Source of the DNA: a virus
IMG/VR virus record: IMGVR_UViG_3300009093_000034
Span: 1 to 30,631 of that record
Length of the DNA: 30,631 nucleotides
Direction: 5' to 3' (one strand)
The notes below the pieces were generated by a model. It was given only the letters and a program-made list of their open reading frames with translations. It was not told where the DNA came from and did no database searches. The position numbers and the translations under genes were made by a program. Below, one piece after another: positions 22,012 to 28,058 of this stretch (positions are counted from its first letter, which is position 1; each line of letters begins with the position of its first letter).

Positions 22012-23693
22012 TACTTGTAAGCTCCAGCCTTTCCTAAGAGTCCTTGACCTTCGAACTCGTCCTTGTATGCTTTGAAAGCATACTGATCAAGTTCCTTGAG
22101 CCAAGCGTCATCGATCTCGTAGTACATGTTGTCAAGGCGATCTAACCATTTGTGATCTAGCTCACCTTCTTTGGCGTCTTCTTCTAATTGACCTTCTTCG
22201 TTACAATCATAGCAAGGAGCAGTTCCTTCACCGTGGCATTCTTCACAGTCGACTTGATCGATGTTTCCATCTTCGTCCTCGTCTTCAACTGTTCCTTCAC
22301 CATCGCATTCTGGACACTTTACATATCTTTTGTTGTGGCAAGAGTAACATTCTTCATGAACACCTTGAACAACATCAGCAATACTTTCAAAAATAGTGAA
22401 AACCTTTACTCCAGTATCGGTCTTAAAGATACCTTCTCTAGAAGCTAGTTCTAACATCTGGTCTTGAAGATCTGTGTCATAAGAGTTGTTGCTAAAGTAT
22501 CCTCGTTTCTCAGAGGCATACCCGTTATCAAGATACTGCATGATTCCACCATTACCGATCTGGTAGTTAGCAGCTCCAAAGAACACAACAATTGCTGCTT
22601 CATCTCCATAGGTATGTAGAATGTACTCAATGAACTCTCCCCAACTCTTGTCTTTAGCAGGACCGTTGTCTTGCCAATCTTCGTAACAAATGTCCATAAT
22701 GGTCTGGAGGAAGCCGTGTTCTTCACCACTCTTTGGGGTTGCCTTTAATTTAGAGACAAGGTTTTGGGTGATCTTTTCTTGAAGTCTTTTATCGTTCATG
22801 TTTGTTCCTTTTGTGGATTCTTCAAAATCTTCATTCAAAAACTCATTAGGATTCACTGCATTCAAGAAGTCTTGAGCCAAAAGAGTTGCTGCAGAATGAA
22901 CAATGCTTGCGTGGTCTTTTGCTAAGTGCCATCTTTTAGCATCTTCAATGAAAGAAACAATGGTTTCTAAGCTCACCATATTGTTGATCCAATTTCTAGT
23001 TTTGTCTTGGTTGTAGTCATCTTCTGAAAGAAGTTCAACTGCGTCATCAATAACTTCATCGACAATTTCATCATGCTCATGTCTAAATGAAGATTCTTCA
23101 AATCTAGTCTCGTGTTCAAAATCTTCAATCATGTCTTTTGGATCATTTAAGACTTCAAGAACTACTTCAGATAGCTCATCTGCATCAGACATGTTAGTAA
23201 TTCTTTCTACATAACTTTTAACAAAACGATCCAAACTCTTAGAGTTTTTAACCTTAGTTTTGTTTTTTATGATCATCTTGAAAACTTTTTTAACGTTTCT
23301 AATGATGTCGGCCATGTAGTTATTCCACTCATCATTCCATTCATTTACATCGTCTTCGTCTTGCTCAAAGTCCATGTTTTCAATTTTTCTTTCATGAGAC
23401 TTAAAGGCTTCGAGATCATCCTTAAGGGACTCGATAGCTATTTTGTCCAAGTTAGGTTGCATTCCGCCTCTAGCCTGCATAAGGTTCACCATAGAGTCGG
23501 AACCAAGTGATTCTGAAAGGAGATTAGAAAGAAGAGAATCTAAGGTGTTAAGTGCTTCATGAGCCTTGAAACCATGTACAAACATAGCCTTTCTTTGCGC
23601 GTCAGCTTTCTTCTTTGAACGGAATTTGTGTGGATGTTTTGGAGGATTATCTCCAACATTTTCGTAGCCACCGTCAACTTTCTCTGTGCCCAT
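22011..23693 (-). CDS. Multidomain protein with DnaJ-type CxxC zinc repeats, DMP19/DUF4375-like segment
   Basis: 560 aa, in three parts. Residues 1-295 are helical and extremely charged, with acidic runs (DFEQDEDDVNEWNDEW) and a basic N-terminus. A middle segment near 320-400 (GEFIEYILHTYGDEAAIV, then IGNGGIMQYLDNGY) resembles the DUF4375/DMP19 family, whose hallmark is NGGxxQY. Residues about 447-497 carry four CxxC pairs (CYSC, CPEC, CEEC, CYDC), two followed by Gly-Glu-Gly, as in the zinc domain of DnaJ. No J-domain (HPD) is seen. The function is unknown; DNA mimicry or a folding role are guesses. AAGGAG lies 10 bases before the ATG. Confidence 0.75.
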   Translation of the reverse strand: MGTEKVDGGYENVGDNPPKHPHKFRSKKKADAQRKAMFVHGFKAHEALNTLDSLLSNLLSESLGSDSMVNLMQARGGMQPNLDKIAIESLKDDLEAFKSHERKIENMDFEQDEDDVNEWNDEWNNYMADIIRNVKKVFKMIIKNKTKVKNSKSLDRFVKSYVERITNMSDADELSEVVLEVLNDPKDMIEDFEHETRFEESSFRHEHDEIVDEVIDDAVELLSEDDYNQDKTRNWINNMVSLETIVSFIEDAKRWHLAKDHASIVHSAATLLAQDFLNAVNPNEFLNEDFEESTKGTNMNDKRLQEKITQNLVSKLKATPKSGEEHGFLQTIMDICYEDWQDNGPAKDKSWGEFIEYILHTYGDEAAIVVFFGAANYQIGNGGIMQYLDNGYASEKRGYFSNNSYDTDLQDQMLELASREGIFKTDTGVKVFTIFESIADVVQGVHEECYSCHNKRYVKCPECDGEGTVEDEDEDGNIDQVDCEECHGEGTAPCYDCNEEGQLEEDAKEGELDHKWLDRLDNMYYEIDDAWLKELDQYAFKAYKDEFEGQGLLGKAGAYK

Positions 23694-23738
23694 TAGTGCC
23701 TATCTCCTTGCCAATGGTGAATTAGTACTTCAGATTCG

Positions 23739-23745
23739 TATATTA
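23739..23745 (+). promoter_or_regulatory. Putative promoter, TATAyTA family (nrd operon)
   Basis: CGTATATTATT in the 160-base divergent gap. The two bases before it (CG) match the rIIB copy at 19495. Transcription from here gives a leader of about 100 bases containing the hairpin at 23762. Confidence 0.45.
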
Positions 23746-23761
23746 TTAGAATCCGTAAATT

Positions 23762-23806
23762 GTGCAAAATCAGAAAAATCTAATCTAGAATTTTGGAATT
23801 TTGCAC
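23762..23806 (+). promoter_or_regulatory. Nested inverted repeat in the nrdA leader
   Basis: GTGCAAAAT (23762-23770) and ATTTTGCAC (23798-23806) are perfect inverted repeats of 9 bases. Inside lies a smaller AAAAT / ATTTT pair. It sits between the promoter-like motif and the nrdA ATG at 23854 and could be an operator or an RNA element that senses nucleotide state. It does not look like a NrdR box. Confidence 0.5.
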
Positions 23807-23853
23807 TCCACAAAACACTAATTAAGACTCGTGCACAGGAGCAAAAGTTCACC

Positions 23854-26178
23854 ATGCTGATCACCAAAAAAGATGGTTCTAACCAGCCTTTTGATGAGAA
23901 CAAGGTTCTCAAAACCCTCAAGATAAGATCTGAGGGACTATCTGGAGTTAATCAAGATAAAATTTTCAAAGAGTTCACCAAGAACATCGCCGAAGGAATC
24001 TCAACGTCTGACCTAGAGAAGATGCTGATCCTTTCCGCGTCTTCATTGGCTGAAACTCACTTGGATTATGACAAGCTTGCCACTAGACTCTTCCTTCAGA
24101 AGATCTACAAAGAGGTTCTTGGCGGAACAGCTTCAGATGAAGAAAGAGACTCTGCTCACAAGCACGCTTTCATCCATTTCATTGACTCCTCTCCTCTTCT
24201 TGACGATAGAATGAGAAACTGCTTCGACTTGGTCAGACTCTCCAATGCTCTTGATCTTGAACAAGACAAGAGGTTCAACTTCCTTGGTCTCACAAGCATC
24301 TACGAGAAGCTTCTCATTCGTGATGAAAACGGCTTCGTCAAAGAAACTCCACAGATGTTTTTCATGCGCGTCGCTATGGGTCTTTGTCTTGAAGACGTGG
24401 ATGATTTCGTCCTTGATCTTTACGGGATCTACTCTCGTCATGAAGCCATCAGTTCAACCCCAACTCTCTTTGCTTCCGGCTTGAAGAAGGCTCAATTGTC
24501 TTCTTGTGCTGGTGGAGTCGTTACCGATACCACGGAGTCCATCTTCGGAACAGCTGAAGACTCTTTCAATCTTGGTAAGTGGAGCTATGGAATCGGTACC
24601 TCTGTTTCCAAGCTTCGTGCCATCGGAAGCACAGTTAAGTCCACAAGAATCCAATCCAGCGGAATCATCCCATTCCTTCAGATATACAACGCCATCTGTA
24701 ACTCGGTCAATCGAGGAGGTCGTAAGAGAGGAGCCATGTGCTTCTACCTTGAGAACTGGCACTATGAGACTGAGGACTTCATCAAGCTTCGCAGAAACTC
24801 TGGTGATGAGAGAATGAGAACCCACGATCTCAACACCGCTCTTTTCATCTCTGATGAGTTCATGAAGAGAGTTATGAGAGACGAGCAATGGATGCTCATC
24901 GATCCTAAGGAAGCCATTGACAACGGTTACGACCTCACAGAGCTCTCTGGAAGAGCTTTCTCTCAAGCCTACAAAGAACTTGAGAACCTAGCTAAGGCCG
25001 GTAAGATCAAGCTCTTCAAGTTCATCAAGGCTAAGGACCTTTGGAAGCAACAGCTCCTTAGCCTCTTCGAGACCGGACACCCTTGGGTCACGTTCAAGGA
25101 TGCTATGAACGTCAGGAACCCAAACCAGAACTCAGGAAACATCTACTCCAGCAACCTCTGTACAGAGATCGCTCAGAACGTTCTTCCAGATGCCTCGGGA
25201 GCAGGAGAGTATTTCAACTGTTTCTTGGCTTCTGCTAACCTCGGTGAGATGTTTCATCCAGAGACCCAGTTCGATGTTGAGAAACTTACCCACGCTGTTC
25301 GAATCTTGGTACGAGCTTTGGACAATGCAAATGATTTGAACTATTACCCCACAGAAGGTGTAAGAGCCGGTTCACAACGATACCGTTCTATCGGTGTTGG
25401 AGTTATGGGATGGCAAGACCTTCTATTTAAGAACAAGATTCCTTTTGATTCTCCTGAAGCTGTTGATCTTCTTGATCGAGTAGCTGAGGTTTGGAGTTAC
25501 GCTGCAATTGATGCTTCTGCGGCTCTTGCTGTTGAAAGAGGAAGTTACCAGAACTTTGAAGGAAGTCTTTGGAGTCAAGGAATTCTTCCAGTTGACACCT
25601 TGGCCATGCTCTCAGAGTCAAGAGACCTTCCATTGACCGTAGAGTCAACCACTCGTCTGGATTGGGACGTCTTGAGAGAGAAGGTAAAGAAGGGCATGAG
25701 AAACGGTTACGTTATGTCTCCTGCTCCTAACGCTTCCACCGCTCTTTACTTGGGAGTTTATCCAGCTACTGAGGCTCAATATGCCAACATGTACTCCAAG
25801 GAGAACATGCTCGGTAAGTTCTCTATCATCAACGAGTATCTTGTAGATGATCTAGCTAAACTAGAGGGAATTGACGTTGAAGAAGTAGTTCAGAAGATCA
25901 AGAACTCTCGAGGAGATCTAGCAAAAGCTGGAATCAAGGACGAGAAGATCCTTGAGCTTTACAGAAATGCTTTTGAGGTAGATCCATTGGCACAGGTCGA
26001 ACAAGCCAAGGTGCTTGCTAAGTGGATCGACCAATCACACTCCAGGAACATCTTCCTGGACACAAACAGTGGCAAGGTCTTGAATGATGTGTATCTTCAA
26101 GGTTGGTTGGGAGGTGTTAAGACCTTCTACTACTTGAGATCCAAGGCCGCCACATCAGCAGAGAACTCGACAGAATAA
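23854..26178 (+). CDS. nrdA: Ribonucleoside-diphosphate reductase, large (alpha) subunit, class I
   Basis: 774 aa from the ATG at 23854. The frame stays open upstream to 23686 but that part crosses the divergent promoter gap and the usual ATP-cone start is MLITKKDGSNQPF. Active-site residues are present: Cys218 (LSSCAG) and Cys456 (FNCFLAS) as the redox pair, Asn434-x-Cys436-x-Glu438 in SSNLCTEI, and the radical-relay Tyr pair in TFYYLRS. The protein reduces ribonucleotides to deoxyribonucleotides. It ends RSKAATSAENSTE without the C-terminal Cys pair that normally re-reduces the active site. AGGAG lies 12 bases before the ATG. Glutaredoxin and nrdB follow in one operon. Confidence 0.95.
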   Translation: MLITKKDGSNQPFDENKVLKTLKIRSEGLSGVNQDKIFKEFTKNIAEGISTSDLEKMLILSASSLAETHLDYDKLATRLFLQKIYKEVLGGTASDEERDSAHKHAFIHFIDSSPLLDDRMRNCFDLVRLSNALDLEQDKRFNFLGLTSIYEKLLIRDENGFVKETPQMFFMRVAMGLCLEDVDDFVLDLYGIYSRHEAISSTPTLFASGLKKAQLSSCAGGVVTDTTESIFGTAEDSFNLGKWSYGIGTSVSKLRAIGSTVKSTRIQSSGIIPFLQIYNAICNSVNRGGRKRGAMCFYLENWHYETEDFIKLRRNSGDERMRTHDLNTALFISDEFMKRVMRDEQWMLIDPKEAIDNGYDLTELSGRAFSQAYKELENLAKAGKIKLFKFIKAKDLWKQQLLSLFETGHPWVTFKDAMNVRNPNQNSGNIYSSNLCTEIAQNVLPDASGAGEYFNCFLASANLGEMFHPETQFDVEKLTHAVRILVRALDNANDLNYYPTEGVRAGSQRYRSIGVGVMGWQDLLFKNKIPFDSPEAVDLLDRVAEVWSYAAIDASAALAVERGSYQNFEGSLWSQGILPVDTLAMLSESRDLPLTVESTTRLDWDVLREKVKKGMRNGYVMSPAPNASTALYLGVYPATEAQYANMYSKENMLGKFSIINEYLVDDLAKLEGIDVEEVVQKIKNSRGDLAKAGIKDEKILELYRNAFEVDPLAQVEQAKVLAKWIDQSHSRNIFLDTNSGKVLNDVYLQGWLGGVKTFYYLRSKAATSAENSTE

Positions 26179-26200
26179 AGGAAAAGGAAGGAGAAGAGGT

Positions 26201-26494
26201 ATGGTTAAGATCTACACCACCAATAGCTGCGCTGTTTGCAAGCGAGCTAAGACTGATATGCTAGTTAAGGGCATTGCATATGAGGAGCACAACGTCGAAG
26301 ACAACGAACAAGACTTTGACGTGATGATTGAGGCGACTGGAAAAACTGCCGTTCCTCAATTTGACATCGATGGAGAGTGGGTGGTAGGTTACAACTCTTC
26401 GGTCATTGAGAAGGCTTCACGAGATGAAGACGACTTTGAACTTGTTGGAGTAGGTGGACAAGAGTACGCAACTTGCGAATCTTGTGAAGGTTAA
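26201..26494 (+). CDS. Glutaredoxin (NrdH-like) with extra C-terminal CxxC tail
   Basis: 97 aa. The thioredoxin fold is clear: KIYTTNSCAVC with redox Cys10 and Cys13, TAVPQF with the cis-Pro, and a closing helix ending near residue 77. NrdH and Grx proteins are usually about 75-85 aa. Here a Gly-containing tail of about 20 residues follows and ends ATCESCEG, with Cys92 and Cys95. Such a tail is typical of NrdA C-termini, and the adjacent NrdA lacks it. The protein should reduce the phage ribonucleotide reductase. It lies between nrdA and nrdB, with several purine-rich ribosome sites before the ATG and one base between its stop and the nrdB ATG. Confidence 0.9.
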   Translation: MVKIYTTNSCAVCKRAKTDMLVKGIAYEEHNVEDNEQDFDVMIEATGKTAVPQFDIDGEWVVGYNSSVIEKASRDEDDFELVGVGGQEYATCESCEG

Positions 26495-26495
26495 C

Positions 26496-27497
26496 ATGGG
26501 AATTCTAGATATCCGAGATGAGATGGAGAACAAAGAACTCCATCGAAATCCATACCCACAATTTCTCAAACACTTTACCAACGGTGTAGCCAACAACTGG
26601 ACAGTTGCTGAGATCTCTCTTCAAGACGATCAAGAGCAATGGAACGTTCCTGGAAAGTTGACTGATGAAGAGAAGCAACTTGTTCTGAAGAACCTTAAGT
26701 TCTTCGGAGTTTGTGAAGCTCTTACCATGGACAACGTTGCTGTTGCTATCCTTCCTAGAATTCAAGACGGTTACGTGAGAATGGCATTGATTCGCCAAGC
26801 TTATGAAGAAGCTCTTCACTCTCAAACCTTCTTGACCATCGCTGAGTCTCTTTCCATTAAGATCTCCGACATCTATCAAGAGTACAAGGACACGCCTTCT
26901 GTTAAGGCCAAGATTGATTTTGTTAATTATCTGATTGGACAAACAGAGAAAGACGGTTTTGATATCACAACGATTGAAGGTAAGCAAGATCTTCTTCAAG
27001 ACATGATCGGGTTTTTCCAGATCCTTGAAGGAACCTTCTTCTTCACCAACTTTGCTCAATTGTTCTCTCTTCGTCGAAAGAACAAGATGAAAGGACTATC
27101 CAGCTTCATTGACTACATTGCAAGAGACGAATCTGTTCACATTGCTATCGGCCGAGACCTGATCAACATCATCATCAAAGAGTATCCCGAGATCTGGACT
27201 CCATCTTTTAGAGAAAAAATGAGTACATCTTTTGCAACCGCGGTTAGATTAGAAGATGCTTACTTAAACGATACTATTCCAGAGACTCTTCTAGGTCTTA
27301 ATCGAGAATCGTTTAAGGATTACATTCGATTCATTGCCAATCGAAGAATGAAAGGTATTGGTCTAGAAGGTCTTTGGCCTAACATGAAAAATCCTTTCCC
27401 TTGGATGAGTACAGAGAATGATCTCCCTACTGAAACGAACTTCTTCGAGTCTAGACCAAAAGAGTACAAAACTGGCGATGTCAACATGGACTTCTAA
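26496..27497 (+). CDS. nrdB: Ribonucleoside-diphosphate reductase, small (beta) subunit, radical Tyr replaced by Phe
   Basis: 333 aa from the ATG at 26496, which has GAAGG 5 bases upstream; an in-frame ATG at 26454 lies inside the glutaredoxin gene. Six metal ligands are present by alignment to known R2 proteins: Asp45, Glu105, His108, Glu178, Glu212 and His215. The residue four after the first His, Tyr122 in E. coli R2, is Phe112 here (EEALHSQTF). Chlamydial class Ic R2, with a Mn/Fe centre, has Phe at this place but Glu as first ligand, whereas this protein keeps Asp. Tyr324 near the C-terminus fits the radical-transfer Tyr356. Confidence 0.95.
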   Translation: MGILDIRDEMENKELHRNPYPQFLKHFTNGVANNWTVAEISLQDDQEQWNVPGKLTDEEKQLVLKNLKFFGVCEALTMDNVAVAILPRIQDGYVRMALIRQAYEEALHSQTFLTIAESLSIKISDIYQEYKDTPSVKAKIDFVNYLIGQTEKDGFDITTIEGKQDLLQDMIGFFQILEGTFFFTNFAQLFSLRRKNKMKGLSSFIDYIARDESVHIAIGRDLINIIIKEYPEIWTPSFREKMSTSFATAVRLEDAYLNDTIPETLLGLNRESFKDYIRFIANRRMKGIGLEGLWPNMKNPFPWMSTENDLPTETNFFESRPKEYKTGDVNMDF

Positions 27498-27529
27498 CTC
27501 AGACTAATTGAGAAAATAGGAGAAACATT

Positions 27530-27796
27530 GTGAAATACACATTGACCTTAGACATGGCTTATGACGAAGCTGAAGACATCTTTGAATTTTTAGCACAAAT
27601 TGCTCCCTTAGGAGTTTGGACAATTCTATCTGAACGTCATAGTGCAGGTGGAGGTTGGCCTTCTTTTACTTTCGCTGCTGAAGATAAAGAAGCCTTGAAG
27701 AAACTTTATAGGATCTACAACGGTGGAGAAGCTGATGAAGAAGATGATGATTTCGATTCAGACTTTGAAGAGTTTTTTGAACAAGAGAACTCTTAG
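27530..27796 (+). CDS. Small acidic hypothetical protein
   Basis: 88 aa from a GTG at 27530 with AGGAG 7 bases upstream. The first 65 residues look like a small alpha/beta domain (MKYTLTLDMAYDEAEDIFEF, GGGWPSFTFAAED). The last 20 residues are almost all Asp, Glu and Phe (EADEEDDDFDSDFEEFFEQE), an acidic tail that could mimic DNA or bind a basic partner. It is probably the last gene of the nrd operon. Function unknown. Confidence 0.75.
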   Translation: MKYTLTLDMAYDEAEDIFEFLAQIAPLGVWTILSERHSAGGGWPSFTFAAEDKEALKKLYRIYNGGEADEEDDDFDSDFEEFFEQENS

Positions 27797-27797
27797 T

Positions 27798-27807
27798 TGA
27801 GATATTG
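27798..27807 (+). promoter_or_regulatory. Putative promoter, TGAGATATTG family (copy 4)
   Basis: A perfect TGAGATATTG in the 28-base gap before the ATG at 27825. TTGAAC at 27777-27782 lies 18 bases before the GATATT hexamer and would serve as a -35 box. Of the four copies this is the best complete promoter. Confidence 0.55.
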
Positions 27808-27824
27808 AATCCACGGAGGAGTTA

Positions 27825-28025
27825 ATGCCCGAAGAGACATTGACCGAACAGGACATCCGGAAAGCCTTCTCTGAAGGTAAGGTTGTCCAGGTGAAGATCC
27901 CCGGAGATTCTGGTGTGATCGATCAGCGACCTGGTTTCAAAGGGTCGGATCTGAACATCAAGTGGAACTCCGGAATGCGAACGCCGTTCTTCATGAACAA
28001 AGACACGGTCTTCACGATCAAGTAA
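27825..28025 (+). CDS. Small hypothetical protein
   Basis: 66 aa. An N-terminal helix (TEQDIRKAFSEGKVVQVKIP) is followed by a beta-like part ending FFMNKDTVFTIK. No known motif. GGAGGAG lies just before the ATG. It forms a one-gene unit between the promoter-like motif at 27798 and the terminator at 28029, and looks more GC-rich than the nrd genes. This suggests a separately controlled, possibly early, gene. Confidence 0.75.
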   Translation: MPEETLTEQDIRKAFSEGKVVQVKIPGDSGVIDQRPGFKGSDLNIKWNSGMRTPFFMNKDTVFTIK

Positions 28026-28028
28026 AAG

Positions 28029-28054
28029 AAAAGGTTCCCGAAAGGGAACCTTTT
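28029..28054. terminator. Bidirectional rho-independent terminator
   Basis: An 11-bp stem, AAAAGGTTCCC / GGGAACCTTTT, with loop GAAA (28040-28043) has T on the plus side and, read from the other strand, T after the hairpin as well. It lies between two converging genes and can end both the 66-aa gene and the terminase gene. Confidence 0.88.
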
Positions 28055-28058
28055 TCAT

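Noticed and set aside
22370-22570. DnaJ co-chaperone call for the 560-aa protein
   Set aside because: The CxxC repeats match the DnaJ zinc domain, but there is no J-domain with HPD, so calling it DnaJ would mislead.
23686-23853. Upstream extension of the nrdA frame (56 extra residues)
   Set aside because: It crosses the divergent promoter gap and overlaps the start of the opposing gene; the ATP-cone start at 23854 fits the family and has AGGAG upstream.
24454-24966. 170-aa minus-strand frame opposite nrdA
   Set aside because: It lies wholly within the well-supported nrdA gene and its sequence is the antisense of conserved NrdA codons.
26454-26495. Earlier ATG for nrdB
   Set aside because: It lies inside the glutaredoxin gene in another frame; 26496 has GAAGG 5 bases upstream and gives a normal R2 N-terminus.
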